Assembly (NCBI RefSeq): GCF_001426485.1
Contig: NZ_LMET01000001.1
Span: 562,992 to 626,991 of the forward strand
Direction: 5' to 3'
Length of the DNA: 64,000 bases
Source: Aeromicrobium sp. Root472D3
GTDB taxonomy: Bacteria; Actinomycetota; Actinomycetes; Propionibacteriales; Nocardioidaceae
Shown here in pieces: positions 32,768 to 41,157 of this stretch. The position numbers and the translations under genes were made by a program. The notes beneath the pieces were generated by a model. That model was not told the origin of the DNA. It searched no databases and saw nothing but the letters and a program-made list of their open reading frames with translations. Position 1 is the first letter of the stretch. Each line of letters begins with the position of its first letter.

Positions 32768-33760
32768 ATGAGCCAGGACGCCGCCGGTGCCCCCTCCCGG
32801 CAGAATCTTCGGACGGGCGGCTACCACACGCCGACCCACACGGTCTTCATGGACGTGGACGACGCCGGAGACCTGGCGAAGACCTGCCGCGCGGTCCAGC
32901 AGGCCCTCCCCGCCGACGCGATCTTCACGCACCTCACGAGCGCCAGCCTGCGCGGATGGCGGCTCCCGCGCACCCGCTCGGTGCCGATCGTCGCCGTCAG
33001 CGACGCCGACTTCGCCCACCTGGACCGGCGGGGCGTGTACGTCAGGCGGTGCGACGTGCCCCGCCGGCACCGGTCGTCCCTGCGCGGTGTGCGGATCGCG
33101 TCGGCGGAGTGGACGATCGTCGAGCTCGCGGAGGACCTCGGGCTCATCGACCTGGTCGCGGTGATCGACGGCGCGCTGCAGGCGGGCGAGACGTCGGTCG
33201 AGCGCCTGCGAGACGCCATCGTCCCGGGCCGCCGTGGTGCCCGGACGTTGCGCGATGCCCTGCCGCTGGCCGATCGCCTCAGCGAGTCGTGGTGGGAGTC
33301 GGTGCTGCGCCTGGCGCACCAGCTGTCGGGTGTCCCGGTCCGATCACAGGTCGAGGTGCGCGACGGGGAGGGACGTCTCGTGGCCCGTACCGATCTGCAG
33401 ATCGTCGGCACGGCGAGGCACCCCGAGTACGACGGCGCGGGGCACCGGTCGCAAGAGACCCATCGCCACGACCTCAGGCGCGACAAGGCGCTCGCCCGCC
33501 TGGGTCAGGAGAGGTACGGCTACACGTCGGTCGAGCTCGTCGAGTCGCCACTGCTGGTCGTCCGCGACGCCGAGGACGCGCTGGGGTGGCCGTACGACGC
33601 GGGGCGAGCCAAGCGGTGGCTGGCCGAGCTCGACCGCTCGTCGGTCTCCGCGCCCGGGTGGTCTCGCCTCGACCGGCGACTCCGGCGCTTCGTCCGCGAC
33701 ACCCCGCCCCGTCGCAAGCGCCCCGCGAGTGGCGCAGAATTGTTGCCTCGGCAGTCCTGA
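32768..33760 (+). CDS. AbiEi-like DNA-binding domain fused to a DUF559/Vsr-like nuclease fold (putative)
   Basis: The 330-residue protein has an N-terminal region (about 15-160) resembling AbiEi-type antitoxin/winged-helix proteins: IFTHLTSASLRGWRLP, then VYVRRCDVPRRHRSSLRGVRI and SAEWTIVELAEDLGL. Its C-terminal region has a Vsr/DUF559 nuclease-like order: VARTDLQIVG with a candidate Asp near 207, HPEYDGAGHRS near 219 and HDLRRDKALARLG near 236. The active site looks plausible but untested. The gene sits exactly between two 61-bp palindromes, and its last 12 codons run into the second. It starts 12 bases after a GGGTGG/GGAGGG run. Its role is unknown; see findings. Confidence 0.72.
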   Translation: MSQDAAGAPSRQNLRTGGYHTPTHTVFMDVDDAGDLAKTCRAVQQALPADAIFTHLTSASLRGWRLPRTRSVPIVAVSDADFAHLDRRGVYVRRCDVPRRHRSSLRGVRIASAEWTIVELAEDLGLIDLVAVIDGALQAGETSVERLRDAIVPGRRGARTLRDALPLADRLSESWWESVLRLAHQLSGVPVRSQVEVRDGEGRLVARTDLQIVGTARHPEYDGAGHRSQETHRHDLRRDKALARLGQERYGYTSVELVESPLLVVRDAEDALGWPYDAGRAKRWLAELDRSSVSAPGWSRLDRRLRRFVRDTPPRRKRPASGAELLPRQS

Positions 33761-33784
33761 ACCAACAGTCCTGCGCCACTCGCG
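33724..33784. repeat. 61-bp palindromic repeat, copy R3
   Basis: CGCGAGTGGCGCAG (33724-33737) is perfectly complemented at 33771-33784, with AATTGTTG and CCAACA as inner imperfect arms. It equals R2 in length and outer sequence. Its left part encodes the C-terminus of the AbiEi/DUF559-like protein (stop at 33760). A 13-base direct duplication, GGTCAGGAGCGGC, follows at 33784-33809 and reaches the EcsC gene end. Confidence 0.85.
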
Positions 33785-33798
33785 GTCAGGAGCGGCGG

Positions 33799-34470
33799 TC
33801 AGGAGCGGCGGCGGTCCTTGAGCTCGTCGGACGCGAACGAGCCGATCTGCCACGTGGCCCAGGCGTCGCTCGACCCGCCGACCGCACCGCCGAGGAACGG
33901 CACGCGACGGCCGATCATGGTGACGGCTCGACGTCCGGCGGTGCGTCCGACCAGCTCGGCCGTGACCTCCCTCGACAGCCGCTCGTCCAGCACCGGGTCG
34001 TGCACCGGTGAGGTCGCGAGCGCCATCGGCGACGACGGCAGGCGGTGCTTCTTGACCAGGGTCTTGACCGCGTCCTCGCCGAGCATGCACGCCAGGATCG
34101 CGTTGCGGACGCGCGGGTCGTGCAGGTCGTAGCCGCGCAGGTGGGCGATCCCCGCGACCAGGTGGCACTGGACGATCGTGACGCCCGCGACGTTGGCGGG
34201 CACCGCCAGCGCAGCGGTGGCGAGGCCGCCGAGGTTCGTGACGAATCCCTGCGCCGCCGCGAGGCTCGTGTGCGTCTTCATGAGGCTCGAGATGGCCTTC
34301 TCGACGTCACCGTCGGCGTCGACGAGACGGCTGTCGGCGGCCGCGGCCGCCGAGCGCAGCGGCCCGATGCCGTCGATGGCCCGGTCGAGCACGGTGCGGA
34401 CGTACCCGGACGCGACCTTGGGCGCCAGCTTCGAGCCGGCGGAGGTGGCAACACTGCGTCTGAGTCCCAT
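33799..34470 (-). CDS. EcsC family protein
   Basis: The 223-residue protein matches the EcsC family, soluble or membrane-associated helical proteins of unknown biochemical role. Typical segments are VEKAISSLMKTHTSLAAAQGFVTNLGGL, the hydrophobic VAGVTIVQCHLVAGIAHLRGYDL, and the C-terminal GRRVPFLGGAVGGSSDAWATWQIG, a glycine-rich stretch. I chose start 34470 (MGLRRSVATSAGSK) because the region before it lacks family-like sequence. It is convergent with the DUF559-like gene, whose flanking repeat lies just beyond its stop. Confidence 0.85.
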   Translation of the reverse strand: MGLRRSVATSAGSKLAPKVASGYVRTVLDRAIDGIGPLRSAAAAADSRLVDADGDVEKAISSLMKTHTSLAAAQGFVTNLGGLATAALAVPANVAGVTIVQCHLVAGIAHLRGYDLHDPRVRNAILACMLGEDAVKTLVKKHRLPSSPMALATSPVHDPVLDERLSREVTAELVGRTAGRRAVTMIGRRVPFLGGAVGGSSDAWATWQIGSFASDELKDRRRS

Positions 34471-34555
34471 GCGTCCAGCATAGGAGCGATGCCCCGCCCC
34501 GGCCCCTCGAGCGCAGAACCCCACGGACCGCGGGCCGGACGCCTACGCTGACCCC

Positions 34556-35515
34556 ATGGGCCGACCGTTCTCCGAGCGCGTCGCGCACGACGACTGGCGG
34601 CACGCGGCGCGGCGGTGGACGCACGACACCCTCGCGGCCCGCGGCATCGAGGTCACCGGACCCGTCGAGCAGCCCCGCATCCGCCCCTGGTCGACGCAGC
34701 TCACGGTGCCGACCGACGCGGGACGCATCTGGTTCAAGGCCAACTGCGCCTCGATGGCGTTCGAGCCGGCGCTGCAGGTCGAGCTGGCCCGCCTCGCGCC
34801 CGACGCGGTCGACGCTCCCGTCGCCGTCGACGTCGATCGTGGCTGGATGCTGACGCTCGACCGCGGCGCGACCCTCGGCGACACGAGCGACCCGACCGCG
34901 GACGACTGGCGGCGGGTCCTCGGGCACGCCGCCCACCTGCAGCGGACCGCGGCCGGTCACGGCGAGGCGCTGATCGCCACGGGCCTGCCCGACTGCCGTC
35001 CGTCGACCGTCGTGGGCCGGTTCGACCGCTTCGTCGAGGTGCTCGCCTCGCTGCCGGACCAGCACCCCGCCACCATCCCGGACGATCTGCGCACGCAGCT
35101 CGAGGGCGCCCGACCGCGCGTCGTCGACGCCGTCGCCGAGCTGCAGGAGTCGTCGCTGCCGACGACGTGGCAGCACGGCGACCTGCACCCGTGGAACGTC
35201 TTCGCGGCCAACGGCCACTTCTTCGACTTCGGCGACGGTCAGTGGGCGCACGCCGCCGAGCTGCTGTGCGTGCCCGAGGCATGGATCGCCCAGTCCGACG
35301 GGACGCTGTCGTGGTCCGACGTGCTCGCGGCGTACGGCGACGTGTGGGGCGTCGAGCCCGACGACCTCGCGGCGCAGCTGCGGGCCGCGTCGTGCACGCA
35401 GGCGGTCAACCGGACGCTCGTGTGGTGGGGCTGCCTGCAGGAGGCGACCGCCGCCGAGTGGACGCAGTGGGGCGACAGCGTCCTGCACCACCTGACGCGG
35501 GTGCTCGAGCCGTGA
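34556..35515 (+). CDS. Phosphotransferase (aminoglycoside phosphotransferase/choline kinase fold)
   Basis: The 319-residue protein has the kinase-like phosphotransferase motifs: the Brenner motif QHGDLHPWNVFA near residue 206 with its catalytic Asp, and FFDFGDGQWAH near 222 binding magnesium. The nucleotide-binding N-lobe is recognisable only weakly (FKANCASMAFEPALQVE). The substrate may be a small alcohol or amine; resistance function is not implied. Its stop overlaps the GTG start of aat by four bases, so the two are coupled. Confidence 0.85.
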   Translation: MGRPFSERVAHDDWRHAARRWTHDTLAARGIEVTGPVEQPRIRPWSTQLTVPTDAGRIWFKANCASMAFEPALQVELARLAPDAVDAPVAVDVDRGWMLTLDRGATLGDTSDPTADDWRRVLGHAAHLQRTAAGHGEALIATGLPDCRPSTVVGRFDRFVEVLASLPDQHPATIPDDLRTQLEGARPRVVDAVAELQESSLPTTWQHGDLHPWNVFAANGHFFDFGDGQWAHAAELLCVPEAWIAQSDGTLSWSDVLAAYGDVWGVEPDDLAAQLRAASCTQAVNRTLVWWGCLQEATAAEWTQWGDSVLHHLTRVLEP

Positions 35516-36165
35516 CCCGCACCCCGCTGCCGCCGACGCCCTGGGTGTTCGACCCCGACCAGTGGCCCGACGACGACTGCGTCGCCTCGGGCGCCGACCT
35601 CGCCCCCAGCACCCTGGTCGAGGCCTACCGACGGGGTGCGTTCCCGATGCCGCACGACCGCGAGCTGCTGTGGTGGTCGCCGATGGAGCGGGGCGTGCTC
35701 GTGCCGTCCGACCTGCGGGTCAGCCGGTCGTTGTCGCGCTCGGTGCGCCGTTTCACCGTGACGGTCGACGAGTCCTTCGAGGAGGTCATCGACGCGTGCG
35801 CCGACCCGTCGCGACCCGGGTCGTGGATCGACGGGCCGATCCGCGAGGCGTACGTCGAGATGCACCGTCTGGGGTGGGCGCACTCGGTCGAGACCCGCAG
35901 CGCCGACGGGACGCTCGTGGGGGGCCTCTACGGCCTGAGCATCGGGGCCCTGTTCGCGGGCGAGTCGATGTTCCACCGCGCGACGGACGCCTCGAAGGTC
36001 GCCCTCGTCGAGCTGGCCCGGCGGGTCGGTGACGGCGGACTGATCGACACGCAGTGGAGCACGACCCACCTGGAGTCGCTGGGCGTGACGCAGTGGCCGC
36101 GCGACGTGTACCTCGCACGCATCGAGGAGCTCGTCGACGCCGCCCCGCCTCCCGGATGGGCCTGA
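35512..36165 (+). CDS. aat: Leucyl/phenylalanyl-tRNA--protein transferase
   Basis: The 217-residue enzyme shows the family sequence: TPWVFDPDQWPDDD near the start, VEAYRRGAFPMP, LLWWSPMERGVL, GSWIDGPIREAYVEMHRLGWAHSVE (shown in parts) and GALFAGESMFHR. It attaches Leu or Phe from tRNA to proteins starting with Arg or Lys, marking them for ClpAP degradation by the N-degron pathway. GTG 35512 overlaps the phosphotransferase stop (GTGA). Length is normal for the family. Confidence 0.94.
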   Translation: MTRTPLPPTPWVFDPDQWPDDDCVASGADLAPSTLVEAYRRGAFPMPHDRELLWWSPMERGVLVPSDLRVSRSLSRSVRRFTVTVDESFEEVIDACADPSRPGSWIDGPIREAYVEMHRLGWAHSVETRSADGTLVGGLYGLSIGALFAGESMFHRATDASKVALVELARRVGDGGLIDTQWSTTHLESLGVTQWPRDVYLARIEELVDAAPPPGWA

Positions 36166-36269
36166 TATCACGGCGGAATCGGCCCGGCGCACGGCGGGGT
36201 GGGCGCCCGGGGCGGGGATCGCGTTCCTAGACTGAATGACGAAAACACCCCCACTCACAAGGAGCTTTT

Positions 36270-36548
36270 GTGGCTATCTCTCGCAACGACCTCGTCGCTG
36301 CCCTCGCTTCGAAGGCCGGCACCAGCAAGGCCGACGCCGACGCGGTTCTCTCGTCCTTCAGCGAGATCCTCCTCGACTCGGTCGCCAAGGGCGAGAAGGT
36401 CTCGATCCCCGGCATCCTCTCGGTCGAGCGCGTGGCACGCGCGGCCCGCACCGGTCGCAACCCCTCCACGGGCGAGACGATCGACATCCCCGCCGGCTTC
36501 GGCGTCAAGGTCAGCGTCGGCTCGCGCCTCAAGGCCGCCGCCAAGTAG
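36270..36548 (+). CDS. HU-family DNA-binding protein
   Basis: The 92-residue protein is a standard short HU. The helical dimer region includes NDLVAALASKAGTSKADADAVLSSF (in parts), followed by the beta-arm core ARTGRNPSTGETIDIPA and the closing KVSVGSRLKAAAK. It lacks the long Lys/Ala tail seen in mycobacterial HupB, so it is the compact type. It bends and compacts the nucleoid. GTG 36270 follows AAGGAG at a five-base spacing, consistent with high expression, and a clear hairpin terminator lies downstream. Confidence 0.94.
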   Translation: MAISRNDLVAALASKAGTSKADADAVLSSFSEILLDSVAKGEKVSIPGILSVERVARAARTGRNPSTGETIDIPAGFGVKVSVGSRLKAAAK

Positions 36549-36563
36549 ACCTGCACGACCCTG

Positions 36564-36594
36564 CAGCGCCATCGGACCCGATCCGGTGGCGCTG
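36564..36594 (+). terminator. Intrinsic terminator-like hairpin after HU
   Basis: A 13-bp stem with one T-G wobble (36564-36576 with 36582-36594, loop CCCGA) begins 15 bases after the HU stop and is followed by TTGCC. It would separate HU transcription from the CPBP gene starting at 36619. Confidence 0.65.
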
Positions 36595-36618
36595 TTGCCG
36601 TCTGTGTGAGGATCAGCC

Positions 36619-37665
36619 ATGGCCACGCCGTACCACCGTCTCGCCCGCGAGACCCCGGCGTACGCCTGGTGGAAGCTGCCCGTGGCGGCGCCGGTCATCG
36701 TCGTCTTCTACTTCGGGCTGACGATCCTGCTGGTCGTCGCGGCGGCCGTCTGGTTCGCGGCGTCGAGCTCGTCGGGATCGCTCGACGGCTGGTTCGACGC
36801 GGTCGGCGACCTCGACACCGCGCACCTCGACTACTTCGTGCTCGACCTGCTGAGCATCGCGCTGCTGATCCCCGCGGTGCTGCTGGGCGTGCTGGCCACG
36901 GGCCCGCGTCCGGTCGGCTACCTGTCGTCGGTCGCAGGACGTCTGCGCTGGCGCTGGCTGGGGCTCACGGCCGTCGTCGCGACGGTCGTCACGGTCGTCA
37001 CGATCGGAGGCTCGCTCGTCGTGGGCGAGGTGACCGACCCGTCCGAGGTGTCGACCCCGGCCGCGATCGACCCGAGCACGGCGTGGGCGCTGCTGGCGAT
37101 CCTGCTCGTCGTCCCGCTGCAGTCCGCCGCCGAGGAGTACCTCTTCAGGGGCTACCTGATGCAGCTGGTGGGGTCGTGGACGAGGTTCGCGATCGTGCCG
37201 GTCGTCGTCACGACGCCGCTGTTCGTCGCGGGGCACGGGTACGGCCTGTGGGGGCTGCTGGACGTCGGGCTGTTCGGTCTGACCGCGGCGGTCCTGACGA
37301 TCCGCACGGGCGGTCTCGAGGCCGCGATCGCGGCGCACGCCGCCAACAACGTCGTGCTGTTCGCGCTCGACGCGGTCGGCGTGATCTCGGCGACCGACGA
37401 CACCGGCGCCGGGCCCCTCGACCTCGTGCCGACGATCGTCTCGAGCGTCCTGCTCGTCGTGACGATCGAGTGGCTGGCACGCCGGCGGGGCGTCCAGCGC
37501 ACGCGCGACCCCATCCCCGACCCACCGCCGCCCCTCGCGCCGATGTGGCCGCCACCGCCGTACGCGATGGTCTGGCACCAGCCCGTGCAGCCGGTCGCCC
37601 CGGGCCCCGCGCTGCACCCCGACACCCCGGACTACCCGGGGGAGCTACCCCCGGGGTGGCGCTGA
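36619..37665 (+). CDS. CPBP-family intramembrane metalloprotease
   Basis: The 348-residue membrane protein has about eight hydrophobic helices and the CPBP/Abi motifs: AEEYLFRGYLMQ near residue 172 (EExxxR), GHGYGLWGLL with its His near 202, and IAAHAANNVVLFA near 238. Homologues include eukaryotic CAAX prenyl proteases and bacteriocin-immunity proteins; substrates in actinobacteria are not known. The C-terminal 60 residues are Pro-rich and presumably cytosolic. It is convergent with the rhodanese gene. Confidence 0.87.
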   Translation: MATPYHRLARETPAYAWWKLPVAAPVIVVFYFGLTILLVVAAAVWFAASSSSGSLDGWFDAVGDLDTAHLDYFVLDLLSIALLIPAVLLGVLATGPRPVGYLSSVAGRLRWRWLGLTAVVATVVTVVTIGGSLVVGEVTDPSEVSTPAAIDPSTAWALLAILLVVPLQSAAEEYLFRGYLMQLVGSWTRFAIVPVVVTTPLFVAGHGYGLWGLLDVGLFGLTAAVLTIRTGGLEAAIAAHAANNVVLFALDAVGVISATDDTGAGPLDLVPTIVSSVLLVVTIEWLARRRGVQRTRDPIPDPPPPLAPMWPPPPYAMVWHQPVQPVAPGPALHPDTPDYPGELPPGWR

Positions 37666-37680
37666 GGCGCTTCGGTCGGG

Positions 37681-37998
37681 CTAGGAGACGGTCGGGCGTC
37701 CGGCGGCCTCCCACGCCTCCATGCCACCCGCGACGTTCGTGACGTCGTGGCCCTGCGCGTGCAGCCACTGGGTCGCGCGGGCCGACCGGCCTCCCAGGTG
37801 GCACACCACGAGGGTGCGCACCGAGGGGTCGAGCTCGCCGACGCGGGCCGGGATCTCGCCCAGCGGGATGTGGACGGCGCCGTCGATGTGCCCGGCCGCC
37901 CACTCGTGCGGCTCGCGGACGTCGAGGACGACGAGGTCGTCGGGGATCGTCGCCGGGATCGCGTCGATCTCGGTGGTCGGGACGGTCGAGTCAGTCAT
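37681..37998 (-). CDS. Rhodanese-like sulphurtransferase
   Basis: The 105-residue single-domain rhodanese has LVVLDVREPHEWAAGHIDGAVHIPLGE near the start (in parts) and the active-site loop VCHLGGRSARA with its persulphide-forming Cys near residue 71. Such proteins move sulphane sulphur in cofactor or tRNA thiolation, or in detoxification. It stands alone between the CPBP gene and the divergent kinase-like gene, so no pathway can be named. Confidence 0.88.
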   Translation of the reverse strand: MTDSTVPTTEIDAIPATIPDDLVVLDVREPHEWAAGHIDGAVHIPLGEIPARVGELDPSVRTLVVCHLGGRSARATQWLHAQGHDVTNVAGGMEAWEAAGRPTVS

Positions 37999-38175
37999 GG
38001 GACCATCGTCCTCCTCTGGCCGAAATGGGCCTCGGGGAGGGTCTAATCCGTCACAGGAGTAGCAATGACCCCCCTGGAGTAGTTACTTTGGACCAGAAGC
38101 GTTTCAGGATCCGTGGTGAGATGGAGCCTGAAGAACTCGACGGGACGAACCGGAGACGGAAGGACGGTGGCGCAG

Positions 38176-38571
38176 ATGATGTCGCACGACACCGTCCGCC
38201 TACCGTTCGAGCCCTCCACGCCGGGCATCGCCCGCACCCGTCTGGCTGCCTTCCTGACGCGGCAGCACGCGTCCAACGAGGTCATCGACGACGCGCTCAT
38301 CGTGATCAGCGAGATGATCGCCAACGCCGTCAGCCACGGCGTCCCCGCCGAGGACGGCGCGATCGAGATCTCGTGGTCGATCAACGGCGACCTGCTCGAG
38401 CTCAGCGTGCTCGACGGTGGCGTCGGAGGCCACCTCAAGCCGATCGACTTCGACGAGGACTCGCTGAGCGGTCGCGGTCTCGCGATCATCAACCGTGTCG
38501 CCGACCGCTGGTGGGTCGACATGTCGAAGGGCACTCGCGTCAACGCCGAGCTCGCCCTCACGACGCACTGA
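38176..38571 (+). CDS. Anti-sigma-factor-like histidine-kinase-type ATPase (RsbW/SpoIIAB fold)
   Basis: The 131-residue protein is a lone HATPase_c domain: N-box ISEMIANAVSHG near residue 40, G1 box LDGGVGG near 77 and G2 box SLSGRGLAIINRVADRWW near 96. Stand-alone domains of this kind bind sigma factors or anti-anti-sigma proteins in actinobacterial stress switches. No partner gene is adjacent, which is common for Streptomyces-type orphans. I chose ATG 38176 because GGAAGGA lies 11 bases upstream; ATG 38179 or GTG 38167 are alternatives. Confidence 0.85.
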   Translation: MMSHDTVRLPFEPSTPGIARTRLAAFLTRQHASNEVIDDALIVISEMIANAVSHGVPAEDGAIEISWSINGDLLELSVLDGGVGGHLKPIDFDEDSLSGRGLAIINRVADRWWVDMSKGTRVNAELALTTH

Positions 38572-38616
38572 CGACCGGCCGAGCGGCTCAGCCGTCGCCC
38601 GTTAGACTCGCCCGTC

Positions 38617-39468
38617 ATGGGCAAGAAGTCGCGAATCAAGACTCGTACCGACGGCACGAAGGCTGCCAAGAAGGAGCGCATGCCGTTCGTGGCGCGCACC
38701 TTCGAGGGCTTGCCGTCCGAGGAGGACTGGGTCGCGCTGCGCGAGTTCGTCCCGGCCGGTTCGGCCACGATCACGCTGAAGGACGGCGAGACCGTCCGCG
38801 TGTGCTCGATGCTGCCGGGCAACGGCGCCGGCATCCGCCGACAGGACGGCGAGACGTGGATCGGCCTGCAGGTCGCCCACAACTTCGGTGACATCAGCCG
38901 CGACCTCGCGCACGTCATCGAGCTCGCCCGCAGCACCGAGCCCGGCAGCCCCGTCCGCATGACCGATCCCGGCGTCGGTCCGCGTCTGCAGGACATCATC
39001 GCGCCCGACTCGACGTTCGACGTCGTCGTGCACGACGGCTTCGACTACTGGGTCGAGGGCGTCGAGGACAACGACGGCGTCGCCGAGGCGCTCGCCGAGG
39101 CCAACGACACGATTGCCCCGACGGTCCACCTCGACTCGGTCGACGGCGCGTACTGGACCGAGATGGGACCGCAGCGGTTCCTGCGCTGGGTCATGACGCA
39201 CGACGAGACCGCGCTGCTCAACGCGCTGGCCCGGCTGCACGCCGCCGACGACGACACGCTCGGCGAGGGCACCAAGCTGATCGGTCACTTCCGCGCGCAC
39301 GGTCTGCTCGTCCCGGTGTGGGAGTTCGAGCACGACGCCGACGCGCTCGAGCAGCCGGCGACCGCGTTCGCCGAGCGTCTGGCAGCCGCGCTGGCCGACG
39401 ACAGCCCGCTGACGTCCGCCGAGCGGGCCGCGAAGGGCTCGCTGATCAGCCGCCAGGTGCAGGTCTGA
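38617..39468 (+). CDS. DUF5926 family protein
   Basis: The 283-residue protein starts with a basic tail (MGKKSRIKTRTDGTKAAKKER). It continues with FVARTFEGLPSEEDWVALREFVPAGSATITL, the recognisable start of an actinobacterial family of unknown function. There is no signal peptide, membrane helix or catalytic motif that I can see; the middle includes QVAHNFGDISRDLAHVIELA. The basic tail might bind nucleic acid or ribosomes. It appears conserved and cytosolic and stands as a single gene. Confidence 0.82.
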   Translation: MGKKSRIKTRTDGTKAAKKERMPFVARTFEGLPSEEDWVALREFVPAGSATITLKDGETVRVCSMLPGNGAGIRRQDGETWIGLQVAHNFGDISRDLAHVIELARSTEPGSPVRMTDPGVGPRLQDIIAPDSTFDVVVHDGFDYWVEGVEDNDGVAEALAEANDTIAPTVHLDSVDGAYWTEMGPQRFLRWVMTHDETALLNALARLHAADDDTLGEGTKLIGHFRAHGLLVPVWEFEHDADALEQPATAFAERLAAALADDSPLTSAERAAKGSLISRQVQV

Positions 39469-39486
39469 CGTTCGGCGGTCCTCGCG

Positions 39487-40428
39487 TCAGTGGCGGGATT
39501 CGATCCGCCCACCCGGCTCGACGGCGGCGTCGAACTCGTCTCGTGCTGCCGTCCAGCTCGGATCGGACGGGTCGAGCGCGCTGCGCAGGTAGGCGGTCGT
39601 GAGGCGCTGCACGACGGCGACCCGTTCGGGGTCCTCGTCGGTCGTCTCGGCGACCTCGTGACCCGGGATGCCGCCCAGCGAGTGCTCGCCGCCGAACAGT
39701 GTCAGCAGGTCCGTCGCGCCGGGGCTCAGCTCGTAGGCGTCCGTCATCCACTCGGGTCCGCGGGCGGTCAGGGGTGAGTCGTCCCGGTCGCCTGCCACGA
39801 CGAGCGTGGGTGTGGTCAGCGACGCGAACGACGGACGCATGAACGGTAGGTGCGTGCTCGCCCAGGGCGACAGGTCGTCGCCGGTGCCGGCCGTCGCCAG
39901 CAGGACGCCGGCCGTGACGCGTGCGTCGGAGAGGTCGTCGCCGGGTGTCCCGTCGGCGTCGAGCACCCGGGCGCCGAGCAGCTCGCCGACGCTCTGGGCG
40001 CCCCAGGAGTGCCCGGCCGCAGCGATGCGCGAACGGTCGACCCGCCGCGCCAGGCCCGGCACGGCCGACTCGACGGTGTCGAGCTGGTCGAGCACCCGGC
40101 GGAGGTCGTCGACCCGGGTGCGCCAGATGTCGGCGAACCCCGGGTCGTCCATGCGGGTGCCGAGCCGGCGAGAGTCGAGGTGCGTGGGCTGGACCACCAC
40201 GAATCCGCGCGACGCCCAGAATGCCGTGAGGGGTGCGTAGCCGTCGTGCGACCAGCCGTTCCCGTGCGAGAACAGCACGATCGGAAGGTCGGTGCCGGTG
40301 ACGGGGGCGGACACCCGGACGTGCAGGTCGCGTGAGCGGCCGGGCGCCTCGAGGACGACGGGGGCGACCGAGACGACGGGGATCGGCGGTCCGGTGAGGG
40401 CGTCGAGGCGGTGGACGATGCTGGACAT
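39487..40428 (-). CDS. Alpha/beta hydrolase (chlorophyllase/dienelactone-hydrolase-like)
   Basis: The 313-residue protein has an alpha/beta-hydrolase core: PIVLFSHGNGWSHDGYAPL with the oxyanion site near residue 52, the nucleophile elbow AAGHSWGAQSVGELL near 137, and a late His in GGEHSLGGIPGHE. I chose start 40428 (MSSIVHRLDALTGP); the upstream ATG would run through the TetR operators. It is divergent from a TetR regulator with two operator-like palindromes between them, so it is probably induced by its substrate. The substrate is unknown. Confidence 0.85.
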   Translation of the reverse strand: MSSIVHRLDALTGPPIPVVSVAPVVLEAPGRSRDLHVRVSAPVTGTDLPIVLFSHGNGWSHDGYAPLTAFWASRGFVVVQPTHLDSRRLGTRMDDPGFADIWRTRVDDLRRVLDQLDTVESAVPGLARRVDRSRIAAAGHSWGAQSVGELLGARVLDADGTPGDDLSDARVTAGVLLATAGTGDDLSPWASTHLPFMRPSFASLTTPTLVVAGDRDDSPLTARGPEWMTDAYELSPGATDLLTLFGGEHSLGGIPGHEVAETTDEDPERVAVVQRLTTAYLRSALDPSDPSWTAARDEFDAAVEPGGRIESRH

Positions 40429-40467
40429 GGTGGGCCCTTCGAGTGGTCCGCTGTGGCAGGATATAAG

Positions 40468-40505
40468 TGGAACGTTGTTCCACAACTATACGGAACAGTG
40501 TTCCG
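40468..40505. promoter_or_regulatory. Twin TetR operators between hydrolase and regulator
   Basis: TGGAACGTTGTTCCA (40468-40482) and CGGAACAGTGTTCCG (40491-40505) are two copies of the palindrome GGAAC-N3-GTTCC. Their centres lie 23 bases apart, about two helical turns, so two dimers could bind on one face. Confidence 0.75.
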
Positions 40506-40533
40506 GATATCAAGACGACCTGGAGGATCGACG

Positions 40534-41130
40534 ATGACGAGTGCGTCCGAGGCATCCATGTCGTCTCCGCGGGCCAAGCGCGTCGACGCGTTCCGCAACG
40601 AGCAGAAGCTGCTCGAAGCCGCTGCCTCGGTGTTCGTGGCCTCCGGGGTCGACGCCCCCGTCCGGGCGGTGGCGGCCGCCGCCGGCGTCGGCGTCGGCAC
40701 CATCTACCGTCACTTCCCGACCAGGGCCGAGCTGGTCGTCGCCGTCTACCGCCACCAGGTCGACGCGTGCGCCGAGGCCGGGCCGAGGCTGATGACATCA
40801 TCCGCGTCGCCGGAAGCCGCGCTGCGTGCGTGGCTCGACCTGTTCGTCGACTTCCTGGTCACCAAGCACGGCCTGGCGGCGGCCCTGCAGGACGAGAAGG
40901 TCGGCGCCGCCCTCCACCGGCACTTCGTCGACCATCTCGTCCCGGTGTGTGCTGACCTGCTCGCAGCCGCCGCCGACCATCCTCCGGGTGGCGCCGGTCC
41001 GACCGCGTACGAGGTGCTGCGCGGCATCGGCAATCTGTGCATCGGTGCTGGCAGCGACCCGCAGTTCGACGCGCGCCGAGTCGTCCGGGCCTACGTCTCA
41101 GGGGTCCTGGCGGAGGCCCGCCGGGAATGA
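40534..41130 (+). CDS. TetR-family transcriptional regulator
   Basis: The 198-residue protein has the TetR N-terminal region KRVDAFRNEQKLLEAAASVFVASG, then a recognition helix region ending in GVGTIYRHFPTRAELVVAVYRH (about 15-70), and a helical C-domain. ATG 40534 has GGAGG seven bases upstream. It is divergent from the hydrolase gene and most likely represses it and itself through the twin GGAAC-N3-GTTCC palindromes. Confidence 0.9.
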   Translation: MTSASEASMSSPRAKRVDAFRNEQKLLEAAASVFVASGVDAPVRAVAAAAGVGVGTIYRHFPTRAELVVAVYRHQVDACAEAGPRLMTSSASPEAALRAWLDLFVDFLVTKHGLAAALQDEKVGAALHRHFVDHLVPVCADLLAAAADHPPGGAGPTAYEVLRGIGNLCIGAGSDPQFDARRVVRAYVSGVLAEARRE

Positions 41131-41157
41131 CCGGGGCCGCACGTCGTTGACGCCTGT

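Noticed and set aside
33784..33809. Tandem GGTCAGGAGCGGC duplication as a target-site duplication
   Set aside because: The two copies are adjacent rather than flanking an insertion, so they look like a local slippage event beside repeat R3.
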